Under the pieces are notes generated by a model. That model did not search any database. It was given only the letters and a program-made list of their open reading frames with translations, and was not told the origin of the DNA. Of a DNA stretch of 64,000 bases, positions 32,801 through 45,200 are shown piece after piece (position 1 is the stretch's first letter; each line of letters begins with the position of its first letter). Made by a program: the position numbers and the translations under genes. Origin of the DNA: Lomentospora prolificans (taxonomy: Eukaryota; Ascomycota; Sordariomycetes; Microascales; Microascaceae); contig JARFXM010000011.1 in NCBI GenBank assembly GCA_029532625.1, forward strand, positions 434,001-498,000. The letters are read 5' to 3'.

Positions 32801-33773
32801 CTTCTGAAAGTGCGCCATCATGAACAGTTTGAAAACGAATGCTAGTAGTTATATAAGGACCCAAGATTTTAGAAGTCTGATCTCTGTTGTCTGGGGATGC
32901 AAAATGCGGGGGATATACTCTTTTGTTAAATCCAAATCTGGGGATAGCGACGATGCCAGGGATATGGCCACCTGTCACAATACCAATAGGATGACCCAGA
33001 TGCTCAGCCGCTATGTTCCCTAACACTCCAGCGGCCACAGCTGAAATGTCCATTGTCCACCTGGGGGCCGAACTGTTTCCCGCAGGGTCTATATCTCGGA
33101 CCTATACCTAATCCATTCTGCACTGTTCTCCACGGTGGTTCTCACTTCCTGTTTGGAAAACGGGGAAACGTGGCTGAAAGACCTACACCTAAGCCTTGGA
33201 GAGACGAGATGAGTCTTGAAGAGCGTGTACAGTACGCGGGAATCATGGAAACCTTTGCTGCCATGGTCGGCCAGATTGACGAGAATGCTGGACGCGTAGT
33301 CGAATGTCGTAGCGGAGAATCCTGAAATTTTGACGAAGTTGGTCGACTTTTGTGACCAGTCCGTTGCTGAAACGGGAATGATTCCTCCACCAGTGTTCGA
33401 CAAGGAATCACAAAAATAGGGTTCTTCCATCCTCGATTCCTCGAGGCATCGCCGCTTGGCAGTCAAGAGTGATATTAGGCCATCAGTAATAAGGAATAAA
33501 TAATATATATTGACATGGCTCTCCTGGCAAATACCAACGTATATCAGCTACAGTTGGCCTTCTGAGTGCCTCCCTCCGTTAATCGCAAGCTGGCACCTAT
33601 CATTCGTTAGCGGAACTGTAGATATGCACCAACGAGGATAGGCACCAATCAGAGCTTCCCCCCCACCTAGCGCGCACGTGATAGCGGGGAGCTCTCCCAG
33701 GCAGGAACGCCTCAGCAACAGCTCCTAGGAAAAAACCTATCCTTCAACTCCTATTGACCAAGCAGGGAGCAAA
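32801..33773. other. intergenic region
   Basis: The first 250 bases may hold more debris of the transporter relic, but no motif could be read with confidence. The frames at 33053-33466 overlap on both strands and have no domain. Confidence 0.35.
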
Positions 33774-35801
33774 ATGGCCAGAGAACGGATAAGGCGGAAG
33801 AGGCCCACGCTTCAGGATTCAGATTCAGATTCGTCCGCAGATTCGTCCGATACCGATGAGGTTGCGAAGTTTGTCGACGACGAAGCGTCCGAGGAAGATG
33901 AGTCCGACGCGACGTCAGACAGGTCGCGTTCCATCTTGGATGACGCGCAGGAATTATTCCCGAATTTCAGAAAGCTACCACCCGAGTTGAGGATACGCGT
34001 ATGGTCCTATTTTTGCCCCGAACTGAAGTCGAAATCATTCATGTTCCAGTTCAAGGCCATCACCGATGATACATCGACAAGCGTTTGTGAGCATTGGACT
34101 TTGGAACGGCAGACGGCGGCGATTCGAGCTTTGCTGGGTACCCACAGCGAAACCCGTGCTCTCGCTCTCCGGAGATTTCCTGATCCCATCCTCTTCCACA
34201 AAGGCGCCAGCGTCATCCGTTTTAACAAGGAGATGGACGTCGTGCTGCTCGAGATTCCCAGAAAGCGGAAACTCCGGAGCTTACCCGACGATTTCTGCGA
34301 GCATATTCAGCAGCTGGCAACCGGCCGCATCCTCTTTCACCCGGATCGAGGGGGCCCGAGCCCGTTTTCCACTCTTGAGGCCATCTCGCCCAACACGTTT
34401 TTGCGCACATTTACCTTCTTCCCCAATATCAAGACATGGTATCGCTGTGTGGATGGGAAACGCCACAAGGAGGCTACGCTAGAGTGGCTGCACGGGGACG
34501 AAGTACACGCGTTTCACCAGGTCAAGATAAACGAGGAACACGAAGTTGGCGAGGACGCGCAGCGAATGTTCTTCTACCCAGATCTCGAACGCCACCGCCA
34601 GTTTGCGGAAATGAACGTCCCCTTTGAGGCTCTTCGGATCGCGTGTGACAAGCCTAGCTCCCGGGTTGCGGAGCTCCCTTGGAACAGCGAATATCAAGGA
34701 TTCGACATTGGACAGTGGGAGGGCGATGAGCCCGACATTCTTACCGAAGAGGAAGCAAAAAAGATTGCTGGCATCGAGATGTGGCCGATGATATACTTTG
34801 AATATCATATGTACGAGGATCAACCGCGGACAGCCCAACAGTTGATAACCGAGAACATGCTCAATCTCGGAAGGGAAGAGTGGCCGACCGAGTCGGAGAA
34901 CACGGATGAGGAGTCTGAGATGGACCCCGGCGAGTACGAGAGCTCGGGCATTGACGATGGATCAATAGCAGAGGAGTCGGATATGGACTCGGTCGAACAG
35001 TTAATGCAGGACCTGGACGAGGTCGAGCCCGACCGGAATAGGTCGAACTTCATTCCACCAAGGTCCTCGGTAGAGAGCGGCGACGAAGGCAGACCGAGGT
35101 TTTCGAGCATTGAAGAGTCCGAAAATGGGGAGGACGCCGAGCCCCGGCCTCCACGAGGGGCCAGAAGAAGGGTCGTGGACTCGGATGATGACGATGACGA
35201 GGATGGCGACGTGGAGGAGCAGCTGCCGCACTCAAGGTCTGCAAAGAAAGTGATCGCGCTATCTGATTCAGAGGACGAAGAGGACGAAGATATCCGCCCT
35301 GTCAGGCCATCGAGAAAGGCGATTGTGCTCTCGGACTCTGAAGATGAGGACGAAAACGAAGGTGAAGGTGAAGAGAAGCAAGGCGCCCTAGGTGTCAAGT
35401 CGCGGCGAGGCCGTATCGTCATCTCAGACTCTGAAGGGGACCACGATAACGAGGCGAAACCATCCATGAGGAGCCGCAGCATTCCCGCTCGCGGATCTTC
35501 CCAAGAATCGGAAGAGGAGGAAGAGGAGGAAGAGGAGGAAGAGAGTGAATTAGAAGAAGAAGATGAAGTTGATGGGCATGCACCGCGCACATCCGTCTCT
35601 CTTGCCCAAAGATTTGGCTACCGCAGCGCAACATTACGTATGACGCCGTCGTCACGATCAGGAGACGATGACGAGGAAGAAAGCGACTCGGAAAATTCGT
35701 ACGGCCGCAGCGAAGAGGATGATGATGACGACGAAGAAACTGGTGGGAACCCGTTCTTTGACAACTTGGCTGACGAATCCGAGGACGAGGAAGACGATTG
35801 A
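33774..35801 (+). CDS. 2EXR-domain protein with long acidic tail
   Basis: An intron-less frame of 675 aa. Residues 10-55 are acidic Ser/Asp (DSDSDSSADSSDTDE). A 2EXR-type domain begins at about 62 (FPNFRKLPPELRIRVWSYFC), the N-terminal motif of a large fungus-specific family of unknown biochemical role. It runs through FKAI..., AAIRALLGTHSETRALALRR and IRFNKEMDVVLLE. From about 365 to the end the protein is extremely acidic, with four spaced copies of a Ser-Asp-Ser-(Glu/Asp) motif (VVDSDDDDDED, IALSDSEDEED, IVLSDSEDEDE, IVISDSEGDHD), probable casein kinase 2 sites. Short basic patches between them (RRVV, SRKAIV, SRRGRIVI) alternate with the acid runs. A nuclear, chromatin- or RNA-associated role is plausible but only inferred. 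Confidence 0.82.
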   Translation: MARERIRRKRPTLQDSDSDSSADSSDTDEVAKFVDDEASEEDESDATSDRSRSILDDAQELFPNFRKLPPELRIRVWSYFCPELKSKSFMFQFKAITDDTSTSVCEHWTLERQTAAIRALLGTHSETRALALRRFPDPILFHKGASVIRFNKEMDVVLLEIPRKRKLRSLPDDFCEHIQQLATGRILFHPDRGGPSPFSTLEAISPNTFLRTFTFFPNIKTWYRCVDGKRHKEATLEWLHGDEVHAFHQVKINEEHEVGEDAQRMFFYPDLERHRQFAEMNVPFEALRIACDKPSSRVAELPWNSEYQGFDIGQWEGDEPDILTEEEAKKIAGIEMWPMIYFEYHMYEDQPRTAQQLITENMLNLGREEWPTESENTDEESEMDPGEYESSGIDDGSIAEESDMDSVEQLMQDLDEVEPDRNRSNFIPPRSSVESGDEGRPRFSSIEESENGEDAEPRPPRGARRRVVDSDDDDDEDGDVEEQLPHSRSAKKVIALSDSEDEEDEDIRPVRPSRKAIVLSDSEDEDENEGEGEEKQGALGVKSRRGRIVISDSEGDHDNEAKPSMRSRSIPARGSSQESEEEEEEEEEEESELEEEDEVDGHAPRTSVSLAQRFGYRSATLRMTPSSRSGDDDEEESDSENSYGRSEEDDDDDEETGGNPFFDNLADESEDEEDD

Positions 35802-38800
35802 AAGTTTTATTCAAACCCCCCTAAAAAGAATACTTGTTCATGCATACCCTTTCGTCTTATCCCCTAATAGTTTGGCGCCGGGAGTCTTGGAAACACTAAT
35901 ACCTCATGGGAACCCCTTCGTGCCCCGGATCGTATTAAGGGGCCCACTTGTTTGGGGCCCGTTTAGATGACAGCGTGGGACTACTGGAGTTAAGATAGAT
36001 GGACATCAGCACGGTCTTGGTAATTGGTATTAGTATCAAATTGATGGATATCATGTCAAATCCGCCGTTAATATATATCACCACTTCAGAACTAATTACA
36101 TAGTCAAGGAGGCCCACAAGGATCTGGACACCTAATATGGTTGAGGCCTAATATACCTGATATGGTGATCAGTGAGTCAAGCTTATTCCAAGCAATTAGT
36201 TTTATGCAGTTTCTGATTTATGATTGTGGGTGAATTGGCAGGCAATCTTGCCAAGGATCGTCAAGTACTACGTCCTCAATAGCACTTCTTCATGTGTTGT
36301 TAGGCATCACGTTAATACCACTTTTCACCTCCTTCCATCAGGTAACTCACTCTAGCTTAGAAGGGTTCATAGCCCCCTGGATCGCCCTAATATTTGAGCA
36401 TGGTCTGACGTTGTAAATAGACCGAGTAGATACTCGCCCGGTTATGCCTGTGCCGCAGACGCCACAGAACTTGGATGGAAAATACTACCATCCTGTTACA
36501 AAACGAAAGTGTAAGATATTGTGAGATGTCTAGGTCTATGCTGATATACGTTTTTGAAGCGATGCGGTTTATACTTGATCGATTGGGGCAGATTGGAAAA
36601 TGTCTCCAGCCTACTTTTTTAATAGTCTCCAAAACGGATACAGCGATTTACAACAGTAAGTCTGACGGGCTGAGAACTGCGACTTGGGCTAAGCGCTGGC
36701 GATGAGATCCCGGATCGCGCTGAGAAGCTGGCGAGCGCGGGTCGGCGCCGATGTCATCCACCCTTATATTTCCGATTGTCTTTTTCTTTTTTTTTTTTTT
36801 TTTCCTCGGTGTCACAAAGGGCATTCAAACAACGCCATCATGAATGCCGGACTACGCCAGAATCAAAAAAAAGAAAAAAGGGACGGTAGATGGACGGCCA
36901 GTCTCTGGGTAGCACGATGGTATTATTTGGGATCTGCATCAAACATTTACTTGAATACAAACGTAAGAAGAAGAGATTAGTACTTGTGGCATATTGAATG
37001 GAGACTTGCCCAACTTAGCCGGGCTTTTAAGAATAGACACAGAGGTGTGTGTTGAACTGAGTCCTGGTGAGTTCCAAGCGATTCTCGGTGATTTAAAAGG
37101 TATCCATGGATATGTGCACCAAGGCTTTCCGTGCAGCCTGGACCTACAGGAACTACATCGTGGCTCCCAAAACTTGGATATTAAATAGCATCAAGGCCAT
37201 CGATAAAGCTAGCCTGGTAATCCTTATATACGATATTAGATTTTGGGTGTAAAGATGATGTAGTAGTACAACCGCTCGGAATAAGAGGCCTTCTTGGCTC
37301 GACCCTGTTTAATACCAAGTTTCACTCTAGTTTCTACCCAAGGCAAAAGGAAAAGGATAAAAAGAAAAAGAAAAAAGAAAACAAGTGTAGCATCGATGGC
37401 GTTTTGGTTACAAGTTTCGCTAGAGGCGCTACTGAGAGCAGATATTTTGGCTCATTCCTGGGGGTATCAACTGTATCTCCATAGCAGGTGGATGTGATGG
37501 CACATGTTTTTGTTTTTTTACGTCCTCTGACGCTGTCGCCCGTTTCCGCGGGCTCACCGCCAAGGTGGTTCCCTTCCACGACTGCTGACGTTCACCCATG
37601 TGATTTTCTTGGCATTGGGGTACAGATGCACGAGCATCGTAGCTAAACCTCCAGAATTTGGGGTAGGACGGGGGACGGGGTGGGTTCGTGCCCAATCCGA
37701 GGCCGTGGGACGCCAGGCAGAGGTCGAGCTGCACCATTCGGGGTATCAAAGGAAGCGTCAAGACCCAAGCGGGTAAGTGCATGCAGCCAGGTCGTCTGAC
37801 AACCCAGGATATAGCTCGAGTTGAAACGGAATGCGGCGCTCTGGGCTCCCTATAGGCCTCGCTGTGGGTGCATCGCCAGCTGCAGGCGGCTCCCGAAGGG
37901 AGGGAGGAGGGGAGCCATCTGGCGATGCTAGCAGAGTTTGGTCCAAACCGCAGCGTAGGGTCGACGTGGGGCAAAAGGAAACCGGGGACACGATGTCGGG
38001 AATGCGCTGGGAGTGGTGCGCATATAAGAACGACAAGTGTGAAGAGAGGGCGCTGGGAGGGTGGCACAGATGGGCTGGCGCGCCAACGTACGATGTGTGA
38101 TGTTGGCAACCAGGAAGGGGTAATAATCCGGGCAGGTCGGCCAGGCGTTGGGCAATGTGACGCTGGGAAACCGAGAGGGGAGGGAAAAGGCGCCGGATCG
38201 GGCAACTTTGCCGGGCGAGACTGAGAGGCGACTCCACAGGGCTTCTTAAAGCGTGCCAATAACAACAGTGGACTCGGAAAGTAGTGCGGGCACTTGAGGG
38301 CTTTGACAATTGGCAGATGGAGAGCTCGCGAGAGATTGGTGAGGTTAAGACGCTCCTCGAAGAAGAGGCGTGTTGGAAGGATGTGGGATGTGGGTTTTGC
38401 GACTCAAAAAAAAAAAAAATTAATAATTGTCGACTGAGATTGATCGATTCATTCCCGTTCCCGATCAGTCATTATTGGCGCGCGCCCAGAATAGGATCCA
38501 TGATGGGGCGATTGGTTCTCTCAGCGGAATGTGACCTGGCGCCGACGTTGGGTTGCAGCCAGCCAGCGCTGTGGCGAGTGCCATGATGCATTGCCAGGCG
38601 ACATAGCATCGGGTCTCCAACGGACAATGCAAGAAGTTCGGCTCCACCACGGCATTGGGAATGGGATCCTTGGACATGGGATTTCAGATGGGCAATGTTG
38701 TCGAAATGAAGTTATTAAAGCAGTCATGACGCATTCCCCAGATTTTGATTTACCTTGAATAGCAAGCGTTCTGCTAGCTCTATTTCTTGGTCGAACCTTG

Positions 38801-39900
38801 ACAGAATAAGCTTTTTGACCAGAGATGCTATTTCTAAGGTTAAAAGGCTCACTAGAAGGTATCAAGATTCGCAAAGCGGGTATGGCTCTGGGGGTTGGGG
38901 TTTGTGGGGCATTTGGGGTAACGGCGCGGGGAAGAGGGAAAGAAGAAAAAAAGAAAAAAAAAAAGCGACGAAATGGTGGTCTGGCTGGATCGGCAATGAA
39001 TCCTTGGGCTTCGGGGTATGTTGACGTTGGGTTGGAGGGTTCAAGCCAAGCCGGCTCTCCCCGATGTAGAGTACGAAAGTCTGCTCAGCGCCCTCTTGCC
39101 TGTCTCTTCCCTGCCTACACTCTCCGCTCCTTGTATCCAAATCGATGCATTCCTTTCCTCTCGCTGGCGTAATAGCACCCGTTACTTGGCCAGCCAGCCA
39201 GCCTCTTTGTCTGCCCTCCGCTGGCAAGGTCAGGCAGGGCATTTCTTACTTGGCTCGATGCTTTCTAGCTTGCCAGGCTTGGCCCGGTCTCCTCTCTCGC
39301 CAGCACTAGTTAATGCTCCGTTGCTAAACGAGCCCATCTCCCCCGGCTTCTACTAGTTCTGTGGATCTCAGGCGGCGCGCCAGGCAATCCCGCGAATAAT
39401 GTTGCCGAGGGACGAGTCTGGGGCCGCCATTCAGGGTTTCTCATTGGCGCGCATAGGGCAACTTCGGCCGAACGTGCAAAAAGGGCCAAGCAAGTGTGGG
39501 CAGCAAACTGGGGGCGGGGGAACTTGTCATCGGCTGGCTGGTGAAACAGCACAGCGTGCCTCTCAGCGTAGCTTCAGATCCAGCGATAGCAGAAACAAGA
39601 TTGGGCCAGTAACACGCTGGCTTACCCCGGTTTCTGCACGCAAGACTGAAAGTTACCAAGGTCTCGCCAGCTTGCGAGCTCGGCATCCGTCCCCCCGAGT
39701 TGGCGAGACGGGGTAGATAATTTATATTATAAAACTGTCTCCAATCCTCACCCCCTCGACCTTTTTTTATAAATTTTCATATTCTGTCGGGTCTTTTGGT
39801 AAGAAGAAATCGTCGTCTTCCGATTGAAGATAGGAGTCGGATTTTTTAAAGTCATTTTCACCGAGTCAAGAGCGAACGAAAAGAACCAAGTCCTGTCAAC
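35802..39900. promoter_or_regulatory. 4.1-kb gene-free region upstream of the hexose transporter
   Basis: No frame here has domain support. The longest (37429-38265, minus, 278 aa) is Pro/Ser/Arg-rich, overlaps long frames in other registers and looks like chance in G+C-rich DNA. The first 1.5 kb is A+T-rich; after about 37500 it becomes G+C-rich, with homopurine and poly-T/A tracts (36788-36804, 38407-38419, 38947-38964). The last 1.5 kb carries CreA-like SYGGRG words and is likely an extended promoter and long leader, a usual arrangement for regulated sugar transporters. Confidence 0.45.
39418..39519 (+). promoter_or_regulatory. cluster of CreA-like SYGGRG motifs
   Basis: CTGGGG occurs at 39418-39423 and 39508-39513, and GCGGGG at 39514-39519, so the last two lie side by side about 380 bp before the transporter ATG. 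Another CTGGGG lies at 38888-38893. Paired SYGGRG sites are the usual arrangement for the carbon-catabolite repressor CreA/CRE1. In G+C-rich DNA single hits are expected by chance; only the adjacent pair is notable. Confidence 0.35.
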
Positions 39901-41839
39901 ATGGCGCTTCCACCAAAGTGGTACCAGGTAATTATTATTATGTCCTTGCCCATCTGTGCCTCTCTTCCCGTCCAAGCAAGCTACTCTAGCTTCTGCCATC
40001 GCTCTATCGGCAGTAGCAGTCTTGGCGAGCGCCCCAAAAGAAAAAGCTGAGCGATGGGGAGTGAGGGAAAAGAAAGAAAAAGCGAATTGACGTCGAATCC
40101 TGACACGAATGTTTTAGTTCCTCGTGAGCGTATTCGCTTCACTCGGTTCTCTCCTCTTCGGTTATGACTTGGGTGTCATTGCTGAAGCCATCGCCGCCCA
40201 ATCCTTCAAGTCCATGTTTGGTGACAAGCCCAATGAAATGTGAGCTCAATCGAATAATTATTTCCCGCTCCCAAAGTTCGTCGGATAAAAAGGACGGCAA
40301 AAAGAAGAAAGAAAGAAAAAAGAAGAAAATTATATATATCTAACATGTCTGGGCCCCCCTCCGGCCCTTCCATATTAGTGGTGCTGTCGTCTCCGTCTTT
40401 ACCGGAGGTGCCTTCTTCGGAGCCATGTTCGGTGGTCCCGCCGGCGACCGTGTCGGCCGAAAGATGACCATCCTCGTCGGCGCCCTCGTTTTCTGTCTCG
40501 GCGGTGCTCTCCAGACCGGCGCCACCAACATCAACTACCTCTACGCCGGTCGCTGTCTCGCCGGCGTCGGGGTCGGTTTCCTCACCATGATCATCCCGCT
40601 CTACCAGGCCGAGCTTTGCCACCCTAGCATCCGTGGCCGCGTCACCGCCCTGCAGCAGTTCATGTTGGGTGTCGGTGCCCTCGCTGCCGCTTGGATCTCC
40701 TGGGGTACCTACATCGGCTTCGCCCCCACCGATAACAAGCAGTGGCGTGTCAGTCTCGGTATCCAAATCATCCCCGGCGGCATCCTCGCTCTCCTCATCC
40801 TGCTCTTCCCCGAGTCTCCCCGTTGGCTCATCGACAACGGCAAGGTCGACGAGGGCCTCAAGACCCTCGCCAAGCTCCACGCCCACGGCGACGTCTCGAA
40901 TCCCTTTGTCCAGGCCGAGTTCGCCCAGATCCAGGAGTCCATCGCCGTCGAGCACGAGCACGCGGCCAAGTCCTACATGGAGCTCTTCCGCGACAAGTCC
41001 AGCTTCCGTCGCCTCTTCCTCGCCTGTGCCCTCCAGGCTTCCATCCAGATGACCGGTGTCAGCGCCATCCAGTACTATTCCGTCGCCATCTACGAGAAGA
41101 TTGGTATTGCCGGCGACGAGACCCTCAAGTACCAGGCCATCTCCTCCTGCATCGCCCTCTTCGCGCAGTTCCTCTGCATTCTCTTTGTCGATCGTCTTGG
41201 TCGTCGCTGGCCTCTTATCCTCGGCAACCTCGGCAACATGGTCACCTTTATCATTGCCACCATCTTGCTCGCCAAGTTCCCTGCCGGCTCTCCCCAGGCC
41301 AACGGCAGCGCCTCGTGGGCCTTCATCGCCATGACTTGGCTCTACAACTTCTCCTTCTCCGCCACCTGCGGTCCCCTCTCGTGGATTATCCCCGCCGAAA
41401 TCTTCGACATGAAGGTCCGATCCAAGGGTGTCTCCATTGCAACCATGACCTCCTTCGCTTTCAACACCATGATTGGCCAGACCACCTCGGTTGCTCTCGA
41501 TGACGAGCACGGCATCGGCTGGAAGTGGTACATCCTCTTCATCGTAAGTTTATCCGCTTGCATCCTTTAGCCGGCCACCGAGTTTAAAACATATAAATAC
41601 TGACAATTATTAACACGCCCCAGGTCTGCAACTTCACCAACGCCATCTTCTTCTGGGCCTTCCTCCCCGAAACCGCCAAGCGACCTCTCGAGGAGATGAG
41701 GTACCTCTTCACCGAGGCTCCTCTATTCGTCCCCACCATGGATATGGGCCAGTTCTCCAGCAACGAGCTTGAGCGCAGGGTCGCCGAGGTCGAGACCAAG
41801 CAGGAGCAGATGGCTGGCGTTGCTCAGCACGAGGCTTGA
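39901..41839 (+). CDS. MFS hexose/monosaccharide transporter
   Basis: Four exons, 39901-39927, 40118-40239, 40379-41543 and 41624-41839, give 509 aa. The first exon codes only nine residues (MALPPKWYQ). The product has 12 expected membrane segments and all sugar-porter motifs: LFGYDLGVIAE in segment 1, GDRVGRKM after segment 2, the R-x3-G-x-G block RCLAGVGVGF, PESPRWL at the end of segment 6, the QASIQMTGVSAIQYYS sugar-binding helix 7, VDRLGRRWPL, and PETAKRPLEEM after segment 12. The N-terminus (FLVSVFASLGSLLFGYDLGV) resembles proton-coupled glucose transporters of plant-associated and wood-decay ascomycetes. It should import hexoses at the plasma membrane. C-rich third-position codon use suggests high expression. 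Confidence 0.93.
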
Positions 41840-42228
41840 GTGTGTCATGAGGCATATTGAGTGTCTATTATTATAATGAATTGGTGCTTTGAATGCAGGA
41901 CGTCAACGGCTCCTGGAGCTTGTGTTTTGCTGATGGGCACTTACTTGTGAAGCGTTTCGTAGTCTATATCACATAATACCACTTTGTTATTCAATTTCTA
42001 TCTCGGTGTGGGAAAGCCTTGTGTCTATGTGAACTTCCTTTTTCCTCATTTGGTGTGGAGTGTCGATGAGCGAATAACATTTACGCGCCTTCGAATGAAA
42101 ATTTGCAAAGGTCACATTTAGGGATGGCATTAAGGTATTAGTACCCGTATAGATACGTTTCGCTTTCTGTCTATAGCTCTCAGCATCGGTACTCTAGCCT
42201 AGCAGTCAATCAATCTCCATCTAGTCGT
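41840..42228. other. convergent intergenic spacer
   Basis: These 389 bases separate the stop codons of the hexose transporter (plus) and the giant DUF3638 gene (minus). They are A+T-rich with no frame of interest and should hold both 3' ends. Confidence 0.4.
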
Positions 42229-45200
42229 TCACGCAATCTTAAAGTCCTCCTTGGACAAAAGCCGGTTTCCCAACATCGCTCCCACGTGCGTTCTAGGAGA
42301 CGACTGCGAACCGACTCGAATCTCCATCAGATCCCGCATAAACTTCACGGGGCTCTTCAGAAACCCCGACTCTCCGCCGGTTCGACCCCACACATCTTTC
42401 TCGATGAAGCCGTCTGAGCCTAAAACCTCTCCGTCTTCCGCCTTTTGCCATGATAACCCCAGGACTCTGCAAGCCGCCGTGTACATCTCGTAATCATTGA
42501 AATAGAGTTGGCCGGCGAACAAATTAAGGCCAGTCGTCAGGCCCTGGGGGATAGGCGTACCGCTTGGCTCCGGATAGGCAAAGAGCCGTAAATCATCGAG
42601 CGAAGGGAACGCTGAGTTGACTCGGGGACAGTACAGGTGCAACCGGGTGGCTTTCGACTGTGCGACTATGTCGATGAGATTGTTGGCTTCGAATGGACTG
42701 ATGATGATCATAAAAGTCTCTCCGTTCTGTCCCTTGTTGGTGAGAATCCATTGGACCGGACGGAGGTAGTCGGCCGGAGATATTCCCAAGCCGGCGGCGA
42801 TCTTGACAGTTTGAGAGAAATCGCGGGACACCAGGAGCTTAGCTGCAAAAGTCTTGGGTATATTAGGCATGCCGAACTCTTTGGCCATAGTAGTATTCGA
42901 AAGCGAATCGAATGCCCTCATATAACTCGTCGAATTGCGTACGACGGTTCCATCGATGGTAAACTGGCGGATATGTGGGTGGATCCGGTGCGCGGCCGGA
43001 ACGGTAGGACCTGGTCTTTCCAGCTGACGCTCCCTCTCTGTCTCTGGATCCAATTCGCGCTCTTGCTCTTCGTTCAAGGCCGCGGCATTAGTTGTAGACA
43101 TGCCAAAGTCCCTCAACCGATCGTTAATCGGGCCGGGCTTTCGATAGGTTGTTCGTGCGCGGCGTAGATCTGGCCTATATCGCTGTAGAATCGTTTGCGC
43201 TTCATCCTCGAGGAATTCTCTTGCCTGCTCCGAGGTTAGGGAGTCCCTGTTCTGGGTAAAACTGTACCATAGCCTCTGGTGCCTCTGGTGCCGCCATCCT
43301 TGGGCTGCCCATAGTTGGACTCCCCGCTGGAGGCTGATCCAGGTCTCACGAATGGACCAAATCAAGATGTCCGCCACTTTGATCTCGTAATTATCGTAAT
43401 TGTTGCCACCCTCGTACAAAAGTTGGCCGATCTTGGTCCGGATCTCTCTGGGTACGCAGAACACAACAGATTGACCGTGCCCAAGCTTTCTCATTCTCAT
43501 GCAGCCTGGAGATGCACACATTAGCATACTTCTACAGCGGGCAAGCGTCGAGAGTAAGGAAGAGCCTCTTACCTTGCATTAGCCCGTCCTTTGTTTGGTT
43601 GGCACCTAGGGTGACAGCTGCACGATAGTTGGTTGGCAACTTCAGATCGGTGCCACGGGTATGGGCTTCGTCTAGGAACACCAGACATAGGTCTAACTGG
43701 GACGCAAATGGCGACGTCTGTAGTCTCTCAATGTAACCGCTGCGATTCAACACACTTAGCTCGTCGTTATCATCGAAGAACACCGCGGCTTGTGTTTGGT
43801 CGTCTTGAACCCTCTGCAGCCACTGCTGGGCCACCTCTAGGTTGCTTAGCTCCAGCACCTGAGCTCCTACATCCAGAATTACCCGGACCGGGGGATTGAG
43901 CCCGACAACTAAATCCAACAGGACGTCGGCGTCTCTTGCCTGGGCAGAAGATTTGGGTGGAATATCGGTAACCGAGGTTTCCGGCTGGAGGAGGTAGCTC
44001 ATAACCAGAGCGTTGGTATGCTTCTGCTCTGGGAGGTCAAGTTGGGTCATATCGAGGGGGAGTAACCGTCTAGAATCATTTGTACCACTAAAGCCCGTCG
44101 TAGGATGTCTTTTCTTCTCTCCAAGGTCCCATCCGGAAGCCGAAAGCTTGGACGGGAACTCCCTCATTTCTTTCTCAAAGACAATCCTGTCTAGGAAGTA
44201 GTCGATTACAGCTTTGGAAGACTTCAAATGGGGGAACACGCTCTCGGCGCATTGGCGCTTGTCTTCGACATTTACCCCTGCCAAGGACTTGAGCTTTGGC
44301 GGCATATTGGGATTATCGCGAACCCACAGCGCATACTCCACCTCAGCCTGGTCCGATTTAAGAAGACGGTCAAATACGAGGAAGAGGTCGTCGTTCGTCA
44401 GGCCTGAATAGTAATACGTCAGGCATGTGAGGATAATGACAACATCGGGGTGGCTAAACTCGGAGCGAGCACTTGGGCGATCTTTCGCAAGGTAAGGCAC
44501 CGCCAGTCTCGATGGGGGTGTTCTCGCAGGTGCCGAACCGTAGTTGACTCTCCACCGCTTTTGCATAAAGGCAAATGCGAGGATATTGCACGCAATCAGT
44601 CCTCGGAGGAGTACCAGAGTTGGCCTAACGGTATCTGTCCAGAATCCACTCGAGCCTTCTTTCTCAACACAGCTGATCTCTTCTTCGGAAAGATCGATTT
44701 TGGTAATGTATGTACGCACTGCTTCTCTCATGGCAGGCGTCTGTCTTGATAAGGGGAAACCCGTCAACCCATTGTCACATATGTGTGACACGAGCGCGGC
44801 AAGTAATTTCTGCATCGCATCATCCCTTAGAATTCGCATTCTGGGAAAGCCTCCTGACCCCTTCACCGATTCGAAAAGTTCCACAGAGTCAGGAAGCTCT
44901 TTCTTTACGCCCGGAGAAACGGCACGAACAGCGTCAAGTATGTCCTGGATAGTCTTCCAGCGCTTGCTACCGTGGTCGACGCTCTGCTGTTCTCCCATAG
45001 TGTAGACCAGTTCAAACTTGACGCTGAAATTCTCGTCGCTCTCATCAACAATGTCTCGCGCGTTATGGAAGAGAAAATGGCGTGTGTGATTCAGCATCTC
45101 GCCTGCCTTCCGCTTGGCGTAATCCATCGCATATTCCTTGCCCATTTGTTCGAATGAGAGGATGTGTTCTGGCTGAACGAGGAGCACCCCACCAACCTCG

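Noticed and set aside
34820..35590. A 256-aa serine-rich minus-strand frame.
   Set aside because: It is the complement of GAG/GAC/GAT runs in the acidic tail of the 2EXR protein.
37429..38265. A 278-aa minus-strand frame upstream of the transporter.
   Set aside because: Pro/Ser/Arg-rich sequence with no domain, no clear start context, and competing long frames in other registers; typical of G+C-rich non-coding DNA.
40206..41510. A 434-aa minus-strand open frame opposite the hexose transporter.
   Set aside because: It is Gly/Glu/Asp-rich low complexity that mirrors the C-rich third-position codon use of the transporter on the other strand. It has no domain and overlaps the intact gene.
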